The notes: generated by a model not told the origin, from the sequence alone. DNA of 64,000 nucleotides from Salinigranum rubrum (GCF_002906575.1 NZ_CP026309.1:3472001-3536000), one strand, 5' to 3'. Positions 53,100 to 61,735 are shown, counted from the first letter of the stretch. Translations and numbers: made by a program.

Positions 53100-53897
53100 T
53101 CACCCGAGCGGGTCGTGGCTGTCCTGCTGTGAGCGCCAGTAGAGGAACCCGCCCACGAGGAGGGCGACCACGACGAGGCCAGCGACCGCGTACAGCACGA
53201 GGGTGAACGTCTGCTGCGACTGCTGGGCGGACTGCGCCTGCGACTGTGCCTCGTTCGCGAGTTCGGTGGCCAGGTCGAAGTTCTCCGACTCGTAGGCGTT
53301 CACGGCCTGGTTGAACGTGTTCTCGGCCTCGCCGGGGTTCGCGCCGTTCTCTCGGGCGGCGTCGATGGCGGCCTGCGCGTCGTCGAGGGCGTTGCGCGCC
53401 CGGTCGCTCCCGGACGTGAAGTGGTGGGCCTCCCAGGTGTCGAGGGCGTTCGTGTTGCCGCCCTCGCGCGCCTGCGTCAGCGACGCGACCACGAACGTCT
53501 GTTCGGGGTCGTACGAGTACGATTCGACGGGCGGGGCCGTCCCGGTCACGCGGATACGGACCTCCGCGGTGCCGTCGGACGCCGAAATCTGCGAGGAGGA
53601 GAAGTTCTGTCCGTCGAACTCCTCGCGGCCGACCGTCGCGCCGGTCTGGTCGACGTAGGAGAGAGACCACGTGACGTCGCGGAGTTCGGTCTCGCCGCGC
53701 AGCTGCCACTGTTCGAGGGTCGGGTTCTGATACAACTCGGTCAGCGTAAACGTCGCTTCGACCTGCGAGCCGACGGCTGTTTCTTCCGGAACGTCCGCGT
53801 TCCCGACACTGAGCGCGGCGACGGGTGCGGCGACCGAAAGCAGGACCAACAGGGCGAGGAGGAGGCTAGAAAAGCGACTCCAGTTCGTCTTCGTCAT
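53100..53897 (-). CDS. Exported coiled-coil membrane protein in cetZ1 operon
   Basis: The 265-residue protein has an N-terminal signal peptide (SLLLALLVLLSVAAPVAALS), a beta-rich outer domain (about residues 30-150: VGSQVEATFTLTELYQNPTLEQWQL, then EVRIRVTGTAP) and a helical, Gln/Ala-rich segment (ARNALDDAQAAIDAARENG...ATELANEAQSQAQSAQQSQQ). One C-terminal transmembrane helix and a short inside tail follow. The start overlaps the cetZ1 3' end by 32 bases. I recognise no named family. Its position suggests it could connect CetZ1 to the envelope (inference). Confidence 0.72.
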   Translation of the reverse strand: MTKTNWSRFSSLLLALLVLLSVAAPVAALSVGNADVPEETAVGSQVEATFTLTELYQNPTLEQWQLRGETELRDVTWSLSYVDQTGATVGREEFDGQNFSSSQISASDGTAEVRIRVTGTAPPVESYSYDPEQTFVVASLTQAREGGNTNALDTWEAHHFTSGSDRARNALDDAQAAIDAARENGANPGEAENTFNQAVNAYESENFDLATELANEAQSQAQSAQQSQQTFTLVLYAVAGLVVVALLVGGFLYWRSQQDSHDPLG

Positions 53898-55053
53898 CGT
53901 TCACCAGACCTTCGAGCTTCGCATCACTCTCCTCTCGGATTTCGGCAAGATTGTCTTGTGCTTCGATGGCGACCTGCTGAAGCTCCTTGATACGGGGGAC
54001 GTTCGTCACGCCCGAGAGGAGGATGACGGCCGCGACCTGCCGCGAGTTGCTGATGGGGTAGTCGCCGCCGCGGACCTCCATCGAGCCGGTCTGCTCCTCG
54101 ATCCACTTCCGCCCGCGCTCGATACCTTTCCGGTTGAGGTGTTCCGGCGGCCCCGCCAGCACCAGGAGTGCCCGCTCGGAGCCTTCGATTTCACAGGGGA
54201 GGGTGAGCCGACCGAGCGCCGCCTTTCGAACGAGAGACGTGATTCGGTTGGTGGTGTGTGCGCTGTCGAGGCCGTCGTCACCGTCGTCGCCGCTGCCGGT
54301 GAGCCGCGAGAGGAGCCCGCCCGACTTCCCCTTCGGCTCGACCTCCTCGGAGGCGTACCCGACGGTGGAGACCCCGCCGCCGGCGAGCGTGTTGATGATC
54401 TCCGAGGAGTCGACGACGCTCTCGGCGACCTCCTGGCCGGCTTCGACCTCACCGGCGCCGAACAGGACGCCGAAGCGCGTGACTATCTCCCGGTTGATCT
54501 GGTCGTAGCCGCCCTGCACGGACTCGCCGGTCTTGCGCCAGGCGTCGTTGTCGAAGACGAGGAGGTTGTCCACTTCCCGGACGAACGTCTGGAACGACCG
54601 CGCGGCGTTGAGGGTGTAGATGCCGCCCTCGTCGCTGCCGGGGAGGATTCCCAGCCCGTAGACGGGCTCCGTGTAGATGCGCTTGAGGTGCTTCGCCAGC
54701 ACGGGCGCGCCGCCGGACCCGGTCCCCCCACCGAGGCCGGCGACGACGAGGAAGGCGTCGACCTCGTGGACGGGGATCGAGTCGATGGCACCCTGTACCT
54801 CGTCGACGTCCTCCTCGGCGATCTCGGCACCGAGTTCGTTGTCCGCGCCGACGCCGTGTCCCTTCACCCTGGACTGGCCGATGAGGACGCGCTGGTCCTG
54901 CGGGATGTTCTCGAGGCCGAGGAGGTCCGCCTTCGCCGTGTTCACCGCCACCGCGGCGCGGACGATGTTCGAGTCGTTCTTCCGGTCGTACTCGAGGAAC
55001 TTGTCGACGACTTTGCCACCCGCCTGGCCGAAACCGATCATCGCGAGTTTCAT
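53866..55053 (-). CDS. cetZ1: Tubulin-like GTPase CetZ1
   Basis: The 395-residue protein of the CetZ branch of the tubulin/FtsZ superfamily has the N-terminal nucleotide loop MKLAMIGFGQAGGKVVDKFLEYD, the tubulin signature GLGGGTGSGGAP (residues 106-117), FDNDAWRKTGESVQGGYDQIN, TTNRITSLVRKAALGRLTLPCEIEG and the C-terminal tail NDDEDELESLF. It closely resembles Haloferax volcanii CetZ1, which controls rod development and motility. An acidic insert (GSGDDGDDGLD) is typical. A 5' leader of about 25 bases is likely, with GAGGGA before the ATG. It leads the operon cetZ1-membrane protein-cofC. Confidence 0.95.
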   Translation of the reverse strand: MKLAMIGFGQAGGKVVDKFLEYDRKNDSNIVRAAVAVNTAKADLLGLENIPQDQRVLIGQSRVKGHGVGADNELGAEIAEEDVDEVQGAIDSIPVHEVDAFLVVAGLGGGTGSGGAPVLAKHLKRIYTEPVYGLGILPGSDEGGIYTLNAARSFQTFVREVDNLLVFDNDAWRKTGESVQGGYDQINREIVTRFGVLFGAGEVEAGQEVAESVVDSSEIINTLAGGGVSTVGYASEEVEPKGKSGGLLSRLTGSGDDGDDGLDSAHTTNRITSLVRKAALGRLTLPCEIEGSERALLVLAGPPEHLNRKGIERGRKWIEEQTGSMEVRGGDYPISNSRQVAAVILLSGVTNVPRIKELQQVAIEAQDNLAEIREESDAKLEGLVNDDEDELESLF

Positions 55054-55307
55054 CTGTGCTGTTCCCTCGTCATTGGGTAGAAACCAACACGAATTACCTC
55101 ATAAGCCTTGTGACTATCAGAACATTGATTATTCATGGAATAACCAAGAGACGGCGAAGGAAGGCGGGAATGTCAGACCGATGTATGCCACTCGTCTGAC
55201 GACTGATGTTCTCAGCCTCGATAACCAGCGCACGCGCGCGTAGAGTCGATTGCGACGCTCGTGCTTACTCCGTCGGGGCGTCCGTGTCCGCGACGCCCGT
55301 CCTTCCC

Positions 55308-56192
55308 CTACCCCGCCAGGTACGCTTCGAGACTCGTGAGGTCCGACGCGCTCAGCCCGAACGCGCCGATCGCGTTGTCGTCGGTCGTGTTGTCGAACTT
55401 GAGCGAGCGGTACTGGTCGGCACCCATCGGCGCGCCGGGGACCTTCCCCAGGATGCTGAGGCCGACGCCCGCCAGTCCCATGGGGACGGGGACGACGGTC
55501 ACCGAACGACCGGCCGCGCCGTGGGCGAGTTTCGCCACCTCCGCGAGCGTCAGTTTGTCCGGCCCGCCGACTTCGTAGGTCTGCCCGACGTGTTCGTCCC
55601 CCTCGCAGGCGTCGGCGAGCATGGGGGCCAGATCACCGACCCAGATGGGCTGAAAGCGCGTCTTGCCCCCGCCGGGCAGCGGCGTCAGATAGGGCGGAGC
55701 GAGTTTCTTCGTGAAGGGGACGAACTCACCGCCGTCACCGAACACGACCGAGGGGCGGAAGACGACCCAGTCGAGCGAGGAGTTCTTCACGATTTCCTCG
55801 GCTTTGCCCTTCGCGCGGATGTACGCCGTTTCCCCCTGGGGGTCGGCCCCGAGGGCGCTCATCTGCACTAACCGCGAAACGCCGTGTTCCTCGCAGGCGC
55901 GGACGACGTTCTCGGTCCCCTGTCGGTGGACCGTGTCGTGCATCTCGTCGCCGCCGCTGGGTTTGAACAGCGGCGAGAGCGCGACGAGGTTGACGACGAC
56001 GTCCATCCCCTCGAACGCCTCCTGAATCGAATCGTACGCGGTGACGTTCCCCATCGCCTTCGACACGCCCCTCGGGAGTTCGTCGTTGCCAGGGCTCCGC
56101 GAGAGCGCCGTGACGCTGTGTCCTCGCTCCTTGAGTTCACGACACAGGTGGCTGCCGATGAAGCCGCTTCCGCCGGCGACAAGGACTTTCAT
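55308..56192 (-). CDS. NAD(P)-binding epimerase-like protein (atypical SDR, NDUFA9-like)
   Basis: The 294-residue Rossmann-fold protein has MKVLVAGGSGFIGSHLCRELKERGH, VVNLVALSPLFKPSGGDEMHDTVH, SRLVQMSALGADPQGETAYIRAKGKAEEIV (with the Y-x3-K pair) and VVFRPSVVFGDGG. It resembles complex-I NDUFA9-like atypical SDRs. The substrate is unknown; reductase or isomerase roles are possible. The gene is conserved near cetZ1 in related genomes as far as I recall (not checked). ATG 56192 is used; the in-frame upstream extension lacks homology. Confidence 0.83.
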   Translation of the reverse strand: MKVLVAGGSGFIGSHLCRELKERGHSVTALSRSPGNDELPRGVSKAMGNVTAYDSIQEAFEGMDVVVNLVALSPLFKPSGGDEMHDTVHRQGTENVVRACEEHGVSRLVQMSALGADPQGETAYIRAKGKAEEIVKNSSLDWVVFRPSVVFGDGGEFVPFTKKLAPPYLTPLPGGGKTRFQPIWVGDLAPMLADACEGDEHVGQTYEVGGPDKLTLAEVAKLAHGAAGRSVTVVPVPMGLAGVGLSILGKVPGAPMGADQYRSLKFDNTTDDNAIGAFGLSASDLTSLEAYLAG

Positions 56193-56349
56193 ACAGTCTC
56201 CTGCGGCGGTACCGACGTAAAGCTGTCGCGAGAGGACCACTTCCGTGTCCCGGTTTTGCGGCTTTCGGAGGGGTCTTGGACGTCACTGGAGAGAGAGCCG
56301 TCCGCGCCGCACCGACAGGGTTATTCGTCGCCCCGGCGCGCCTCACGCC

Positions 56350-56964
56350 ATGCTCGTCACGCTGGAGGGACTCGACGGGAGCGGCAAGACGACGGCGTCC
56401 GAGCGGCTCCGCGACGAGTTCCCCGAGGCGACGTTCACCCGCGAGCCGACCGAGTCGTGGTACGGCGAGAGCGTTCTTCGATCGATCCGCGACGACGACG
56501 CCGACCCGCTCGCCGAACTCTTCCTCTTCACCGCGGACCACGCCGACCACCTCTCCCGCCTGATTCGCCCGGCGCTCCGAGCGGGGAGTCTCGTCGTCTC
56601 GGACCGCTTCGCCGACTCGCGGTACGCCTATCAGGCCGCCACGCTCGCCACCTACGACCCGCTCGCCGTCGACGACCCGCTCGACTACGTCCGCGAGGTT
56701 CACGCACCCTTCACCCGGGAACCGGACTGTACCGTCTACCTCGACGTCGACCCCGAGACCGCTGCCGAACGGGCGGGCGCGACGAACAAACTCGAACGCG
56801 TCGACTACCTCCGGCGCGTGCGAGAGAACTACGAACGGCTCGTCCGGGAAGGAGGCGAGCGGTTCGTCCGCGTCGACGCCTCCCGACCCGAGGAGCGGGT
56901 CGCGGCCGACGTCGTGAGCGCGGTCGAGACGGCGGTCGGGACGTTCGACTCTGTCAACGAGTAG
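56350..56964 (+). CDS. tmk: Thymidylate kinase
   Basis: The 204-residue dTMP kinase has P-loop [20 protein letters not shown], the acidic pair [23 protein letters not shown] (the DRY/F motif) and [17 protein letters not shown] with a lid region. It phosphorylates dTMP to dTDP with ATP. The box GGTTATTCG at about 56317-56325 is 25-30 bases before the ATG, consistent with leaderless transcription. Confidence 0.92.
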   Translation: MLVTLEGLDGSGKTTASERLRDEFPEATFTREPTESWYGESVLRSIRDDDADPLAELFLFTADHADHLSRLIRPALRAGSLVVSDRFADSRYAYQAATLATYDPLAVDDPLDYVREVHAPFTREPDCTVYLDVDPETAAERAGATNKLERVDYLRRVRENYERLVREGGERFVRVDASRPEERVAADVVSAVETAVGTFDSVNE

Positions 56965-56975
56965 TTCGACCCGGC

Positions 56976-57284
56976 TCAGGTCGTCTTCGGCAGTTCGATC
57001 TCCTCGGGCGGTGGCACGTACAGCACGTCGATGGTGAACCCGAGGACGAGCGGCATGCCGATCCACAGCCCCAAGAGCACCGAAACCCCGAGGTTCCCCG
57101 GGATGACCGCCCCGAACAGCATCGTGGTGACGAACAGCACGACCGGGATGAGAAGCAGCGCGTAGATGACCGATCCGGCCCGCGTCTTCAGGCGGATGCG
57201 GAAGAAGCGCGTCATCACCGCGGCGATGAGGGTGTTGACGACGAGGACGGCACCCAGGAGTACGAGGGTCACGACCGAGACCAT
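56976..57284 (-). CDS. Three-helix membrane protein, unknown
   Basis: The 102-residue protein has three hydrophobic segments (VVTLVLLGAVLVVNTLIAAVM, VIYALLLIPVVLFVTTMLFG, VSVLLGLWIGMPLVLGFTIDVLYV) and a short acidic tail (PPPEEIELPKTT). No family is recognised, though similar short membrane proteins are common in haloarchaea. It is convergent with thymidylate kinase, 11 bases apart. Confidence 0.62.
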   Translation of the reverse strand: MVSVVTLVLLGAVLVVNTLIAAVMTRFFRIRLKTRAGSVIYALLLIPVVLFVTTMLFGAVIPGNLGVSVLLGLWIGMPLVLGFTIDVLYVPPPEEIELPKTT

Positions 57285-57394
57285 ATTCGAGGTAGGGAGG
57301 CAGCGACCTTTGACCTGTCGGAGTCGGCGGTCGGCGGCAGGCCACGAGGGTGAGCGCGCCGGGCGCAGACCGGGACCGAGAGCGGCAGAGCAGA

Positions 57395-58342
57395 TCAGTT
57401 CGAGGCCGCGTCGAACGGGTTCGTCCCCGCACCCACCTCGTCGACGGTCGACACGCCGTCGCCGTCCCAGTCGGTTCGCAGGTACTCGTTCGCGGCGTCG
57501 CGCGGGTCCAGTCCGCCGAGGAGTTCGTCCTCGTCCGCGAGGCCGTCGCCGTCTGAGTCCGCCCGCTCGGGGTTCGTTCCGACGAGCGTCTCGTATGCGT
57601 CGTCGAGGCCGTCGCCGTCGCCGTCACTCACAGCGGGCACGTCGCTCCGGTCGTCCGGGTCGGTTCCCGCGTCGACCTCGACGCCGTCCGAGACGCCGTC
57701 GCCGTCGGTGTCGAAGGCGAGCGGGTCGCTGGTGTAGAAGCCGAAGACTTCGTCGCCGTCGGCGAGGCCGTCACCGTCGGTGTCGGGGTCCGCGGGGTCG
57801 AGTTCGGGGCTCGAAGACACCTCGCTGTCGTCCTCAAGTCCGTCGCCGTCGGTGTCGGTCTGGTAGTGCCCGCCGTCGGAGGCGTCGAGCGCGTCGGTCC
57901 GACCCTGTTCGACGCGGTCGTTCGAGCCGTCGCCGTCCGTGTCGGGGTCGAACGGGTCGGTACCGAGGGCGCGTTCGTCCTCGTCCGAGAGACCGTCTCC
58001 GTCGCTGTCGCGGTCCAGGAAGTCCGGCACGCCGTCGCCGTCCGTGTCACGCGCGCCCTCGTCGGCGTCGGAGAGGCCGTCGCCGTCGCTGTCGGCGTCC
58101 CGGAAGTGCTCGACGCCGTCACCGTCGGGGTCGGCAACGGTCCGCTCGGCGTGGTAGGTTTCGAGCGCCGACGGGATGCCGTCGCCGTCGTGGTCGACGA
58201 CTTCGGTGCTCGGGCCGTCGTTCGCGACGCTCGTGAGGTTGAGGTCGGCCGTCGACCCGGTGAGCGCGACAGCACCGACCGATGCCGCCGATGCGACGAC
58301 GGTGACGACGAGGGCGACAGCGACTGCCCGCCGAGCGCTCAC
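57395..58342 (-). CDS. Exported calcium-binding-repeat protein (thrombospondin type 3-like)
   Basis: The 315-residue protein has an N-terminal signal ([22 protein letters not shown]). It is then almost entirely Asp/Gly-rich repeats of the form [10 protein letters not shown] and [14 protein letters not shown], at least ten DxDxDG-type loops. Such loops bind Ca2+ in thrombospondin type 3 repeats and dockerin-like modules. It is secreted or surface-bound and probably folds around Ca2+ in brine. No catalytic domain is attached. Confidence 0.82.
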   Translation of the reverse strand: MSARRAVAVALVVTVVASAASVGAVALTGSTADLNLTSVANDGPSTEVVDHDGDGIPSALETYHAERTVADPDGDGVEHFRDADSDGDGLSDADEGARDTDGDGVPDFLDRDSDGDGLSDEDERALGTDPFDPDTDGDGSNDRVEQGRTDALDASDGGHYQTDTDGDGLEDDSEVSSSPELDPADPDTDGDGLADGDEVFGFYTSDPLAFDTDGDGVSDGVEVDAGTDPDDRSDVPAVSDGDGDGLDDAYETLVGTNPERADSDGDGLADEDELLGGLDPRDAANEYLRTDWDGDGVSTVDEVGAGTNPFDAASN

Positions 58343-58578
58343 GACGCACCTCCGAGGTGTGTCGCACCGGGGGCGGTGCCAGGAGGCGCGTCGACAGGTG
58401 AGATCGGGGGACTCTCTTCTCCAATAGACATTCTCGCGGATTCGATAGGGAAGTACCGTCTTAGTTAAGAGCAGGCTCCCGTCGCGTTAGGCCCCGCTGA
58501 CCGGAGTAGGCGACACCTACTCGGCTGACGCGGAGGCATCGGGTGTGGATTTATGCTCCCGGCGGGGGAACGCCGGCC

Positions 58579-59627
58579 ATGCACCGACTCATCGCCGACC
58601 GGTCGCTCGACGACTCGTGGCTCGGCCCCGAAGACGCCCGCGCGGCCTACCGGGACATGGTCCGGACGCGGCGGTTCGACGACCGGGCGCTCGCGCTCCA
58701 GCGCCGCGGGTGGATGAGCGGCTACCCTCCGTTCCGCGGGCAGGAGGCCGCGCAGGTGGGCGCCGCTCACGCCATGCGCGACGACGACTGGCTCCTCCCC
58801 ACCTACCGCTCGAACGCGCTCCAGATCGCCCGAGGGGTCCCGATGAGCGACATCCTCCTGTTCCGGCGGGGCCACCCCGAGTACCACTCCGACCACGACG
58901 TCCCGGTCCTCCCGCAGGCGGTCCCCATCGCCAGCCAACTGCCGCACGCCGTCGGTATCGGGATGGCGCGGAACTACCGGAGAGCAGGGAAGCGGCGCTC
59001 GTCTGCTTCGGCGACGGCGCGACGAGTCAGGGCGACACCCACGAGGCGATGAACTTCGCCGGCGTGTTCGAGACGCCGACCGTGTTCTTCTGTGAGAACA
59101 ACGGCTGGGCCATCTCCTACCCCCGCGAGCGCCAGACCGCCTCGGAGAGCATCGCGGCGAAGGCCGAGGCGTACGGCTTCGAGGGCGTCCAAGTCGACGG
59201 CAACGACCCCCTGGCGGTTCGCGAGGCCGTCTCGGATGCGCTCGCGTCGGCGCGCGACGGCTCACCCGTCCTCGTCGAGGCGCTCACCTACCGGCAGGGC
59301 GCGCACACGACCGCCGACGACCCCGACCGCTACCGACCGGCAGAGCCGGACCTCCCCGAGTGGCGGACGCGCGACCCGCTCGACCGGTTCGAGGCGTACC
59401 TCCGCGAGGAGGGACTCGTCGACGACGCGTTCGTCGAGGAGACGCGCGAGCGCGCCGACGAGGAACTCGCGGAGGCTGTCGCCGCCGCGGAGGACGTCGA
59501 ACCGCCGGGAGCGGACGACCTGTTCGACTACGTCTACGCGGGGTCGTCGCCGCATCTCGACGACCAGCGAGCGGACTGTCGGAGAGGCGAGGCGAGCCAC
59601 CCACTCGAAGGGAGTCACGACGACTGA
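58579..59627 (+). CDS. 2-oxoacid dehydrogenase E1 alpha subunit, frameshifted near 58988
   Basis: The N-terminal half (MHRLIADRSLDDSWLGPEDARAAYRDMVRTRRFDDRALAL...IASQLPHAVGIGMARNYRRAG) and the C-terminal half (EAALVCFGDGATSQGDTHEAMNFAGVFETPTVFFCENNGWAIS...) are in different frames. One G added to the G3 run at 58987-58989 gives a 349-residue E1 alpha. The thiamine-diphosphate motif GDGATSQGD...NNGWAIS is intact. E1 alpha of pyruvate or branched-chain dehydrogenase complexes needs E1 beta, E2 and E3, none of which are in this window, so it is an orphan here. TATA-like GGATTTATGC lies about 27 bases upstream. Confidence 0.82.
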
Positions 59628-59682
59628 GCCGTTGTCCGACACCCCTCCCGACCCCCGGTCGTCTCCCGACGTCTCCTCCCGG

Positions 59683-59916
59683 TCAGTCGTCCATCGCGAT
59701 GTACGTCTTGGTGTCGGTGACGCCCTGTAGCCCCTGAATGCCGCTCGACGCCGCCTTCAGCACCTCGTACACCTCGTCGGCGTCCACCTCGGCGATGATG
59801 TCGTACGCCCCCGCGACGATGTGTGCCTCCGTGACCGTTTCGAGGTCACGAACGGGCCCCAGCAACTGTTCGGACTCCCCGGCGCCGGTCTTCACCATGA
59901 TGAACGCGTGAACCAT
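59683..59916 (-). CDS. Stand-alone Lrp/AsnC RAM-domain protein
   Basis: The 77-residue protein is just the regulatory (RAM) domain of Lrp/AsnC proteins: MVHAFIMVKTGAGESEQLLGPVRDL...EAHIVAGAYDIIAEVDADEVYEVLKA...TDTKTYIAMDD. There is no DNA-binding helix-turn-helix. It should form ring-like oligomers that bind amino acids. It sits divergently from trkA; a second similar protein follows trkA. Confidence 0.85.
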   Translation of the reverse strand: MVHAFIMVKTGAGESEQLLGPVRDLETVTEAHIVAGAYDIIAEVDADEVYEVLKAASSGIQGLQGVTDTKTYIAMDD

Positions 59917-60018
59917 GTGCTGTGGTACTCAACAACAGGGCAAAAAGTGTTCGCCCGCACCGGGAGAGGAGCAGGGGCGGGGACAACCTTATTGCCGTCG
60001 TACGATGTATCGACTCTC

Positions 60019-60702
60019 ATGCGATTCGTTATCATAGGTGGTGGACGTGTGGGCTCTCGGACTGCGCGCGTCCTCATCGAGGAAGGTCACGACGTGACCG
60101 TCGTCGAACTCGACGAGGACCGCCAGGAGCGGTGCCGAACCGCCGGGTTCGACGTGGTCGCCGGCGACGGCTCCCACGAGGACGTCCTCCTCGAAGCGGG
60201 CATCGAGGAGGCCGACGCGCTCGGGGCGCTCACGAGCAACCTCAACGTCAACTTCGCGGCGTGCATGATCGGGAAACACCACGGCTGTCGGACCGTCATG
60301 CGTATCGACGAGGAGTACCGCGAGGAGATATACCAGAAGTACGCCGAGGAGGTCGACGAAATCGTCTACCCCGAACGCCTCGGCGCCGTCGTCGCCAAGA
60401 ACGCGCTTCTGGGAGGGTCGATCCGCGCCATCGCCGACATCGCCCAGAACCTCCAGGTCGTTCTTCTCACCGTCTCGGAGGAGTCGCCGATGCGCGGTTA
60501 CACGCTCAGTGAGGTGGCACTCCCCGAAAAAGCACACATCCTCGCGTTCGGGAAGAAAGACCAGGCGATGGGCGTCCCGCTCCCCGACGACTCGCTCGAA
60601 CTCGGCGACCGCGTCGCCGTCCTCGCCGACTTCTCCGTCCTCGGCGAGGTGCGACAACTGCTCGTCGGTGACGAGGTCGCCGCCGTTCCGGGAGGTGCGT
60701 GA
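60019..60702 (+). CDS. trkA: TrkA-type potassium-transport regulator (RCK domains)
   Basis: The 227-residue protein has an N-terminal NAD-binding RCK domain (MRFVIIGGGRVGSRTARVLIEEGHDVTVVELDEDR...VAGDGSHEDVLLEAGIEEADALGALTSNLNVNFAACMIGKHHG) and a C-terminal RCK-C domain (MRGYTLSEVALPEKAHILAFGKKD). It binds nucleotides and gates K+ uptake through a Trk/Ktr channel. TATA-like CAACCTTATT at about 59983-59992 is 30 bases before the ATG, so transcription is probably leaderless. The next gene starts GTGA inside its stop region. Confidence 0.9.
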   Translation: MRFVIIGGGRVGSRTARVLIEEGHDVTVVELDEDRQERCRTAGFDVVAGDGSHEDVLLEAGIEEADALGALTSNLNVNFAACMIGKHHGCRTVMRIDEEYREEIYQKYAEEVDEIVYPERLGAVVAKNALLGGSIRAIADIAQNLQVVLLTVSEESPMRGYTLSEVALPEKAHILAFGKKDQAMGVPLPDDSLELGDRVAVLADFSVLGEVRQLLVGDEVAAVPGGA

Positions 60703-60935
60703 CGGTGGTCACCGCCTACATCATGGTCAAGGCCAACACCGGGGAGGCCGACCGACTCAAGGGCGAAATCCTCGACCTCGGCGACGGCGTCGTCGACGCC
60801 AACATCGTCGCCGGCGACGTCGACTTCATCGTGAAGGTCCACGTCGAGACGCCCGTCGACGTCAAGGACATCGCCTCGGCCATCCAGGCGATCGACGGTA
60901 TCGAGGACACCCAGACGTACATCGCGATGGACTGA
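60699..60935 (+). CDS. Stand-alone Lrp/AsnC RAM-domain protein coupled to trkA
   Basis: The 78-residue RAM-domain protein (MTVVTAYIMVKANTGEADRLKGEILDL...ANIVAGDVDFIVKVHVETPVDVKDIASAIQAI...TQTYIAMD) lacks a helix-turn-helix. Its GTG start overlaps the trkA stop by 4 bases. It is paralogous to the divergent protein at 59683-59916 (shared IVAG and TYIAMD motifs). The arrangement suggests these ligand-binding proteins regulate TrkA or a shared channel (inference). Confidence 0.85.
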   Translation: MTVVTAYIMVKANTGEADRLKGEILDLGDGVVDANIVAGDVDFIVKVHVETPVDVKDIASAIQAIDGIEDTQTYIAMD

Positions 60936-60957
60936 GCCGTCGGCCGGTCGAACAGAA

Positions 60958-61446
60958 CTAGAACCCGCCCGCGTCCTTCGCGCTCGACATGAGCGACGTG
61001 ACCGGTTCGGTGTAGTCGTACCCCGGGATGACGCCCTGCACGTAGGTGCCCTCGACGAACGTCACGAGCGCGGCCGCGTCGTCGACGCCTCGCCGCTCGT
61101 TGATATCGGTGTACGTGACGGTCACGACGAGTTCGTCGTCGAGGTGACGGACCGTGGGGTCGAGGCCGCGCTCGGCTTTCGTGACGCCGTCGACGTCCTC
61201 GACGCGGAGTTCGAACGTCTCGGTCCACCCCTCCTCGACGACGCCCGCGACGTCGCCGTCGACGACAGCCGAGAGCGTCGGGACGCGAATCTCGACCGTG
61301 AACCGCACGTGGCCGTCGTCGTCGGTCTCGACGGTCACTGTCGCGTCGAACGGTGTCGCCGTCGAGACGTACTCGTCGATCCCCGCCTCCTCGAAGCCGC
61401 TGTGGTCGGCGAACGCACGCCGCACACGACCTGGTAACTCGCTCAT
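60958..61446 (-). CDS. Conserved haloarchaeal protein (DUF5813-like)
   Basis: The 162-residue protein begins MSELPGRVRRAFADHSGFEEAG, followed by beta-strands (VSTATPFDATVTVETDDDGHVRFTVEIRVPTLSAVVDGDVAG, RHLDDELVVTVTYTDIN) and a helix-strand end. The pattern fits the haloarchaeal DUF5813 family as I remember it; the assignment is not certain. No signal peptide or membrane segment. Function is unknown. Confidence 0.65.
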   Translation of the reverse strand: MSELPGRVRRAFADHSGFEEAGIDEYVSTATPFDATVTVETDDDGHVRFTVEIRVPTLSAVVDGDVAGVVEEGWTETFELRVEDVDGVTKAERGLDPTVRHLDDELVVTVTYTDINERRGVDDAAALVTFVEGTYVQGVIPGYDYTEPVTSLMSSAKDAGGF

Positions 61447-61589
61447 ACCGCGGCGGAGGGACCGGTTCGAGAAAAGCCCGTTGTCCGAGCGCGTCCCACC
61501 ATTGTGTCGGTACTCGAAAAACACGATTACGGCAGTGAGAACACGAGAGACGTTCCGCTGGCGGCACGCTTAAGTCGTCGTGGGGGCTT

Positions 61590-61735
61590 GTGGTAAGTGA
61601 CGCTTCGCTTTGGAGGGCCGAAGCGTCAGCGGGGACCAATTCAGGGCGGTTCGCGGTCGCCGATTTGGCGACCGCGACCACTCTCTTCGAGACAGAATCC
61701 GACTAGCAGGGGCTCTCTCCCCTGAACAGAGCATG
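61590..61735 (+). ncRNA. Candidate structured non-coding RNA (three hairpins)
   Basis: The 356-base gap 61447-61802 has no credible ORF but has a TATA-like GCTTAAG (61569-61575), then three strong hairpins. Hairpin 1 has 10 perfect base pairs (61598-61607 with 61619-61628). Hairpin 2 pairs 61652-61661 with 61667-61676 over a 5-base loop, extended by 3 pairs after a bulge. Hairpin 3 pairs CAGGGG with CCCCTG (61707-61724). In addition 61640-61646 can pair with 61720-61726 (TTCAGGG/CCCTGAA), an alternative to hairpin 3. The sequence does not match tRNA, 5S, SRP or RNase P RNA as far as I can tell. An H/ACA guide (ACA after the last hairpin at 61726-61728) is one possibility. Confidence 0.45.

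Noticed and set aside
61598-61735. RNase P RNA or SRP RNA
   Set aside because: ACAGAATCCG near 61693 recalls the RNase P CR-V region, but the rest of the conserved core is missing and the element is too short. The SRP Alu and helix 8 motifs are absent.
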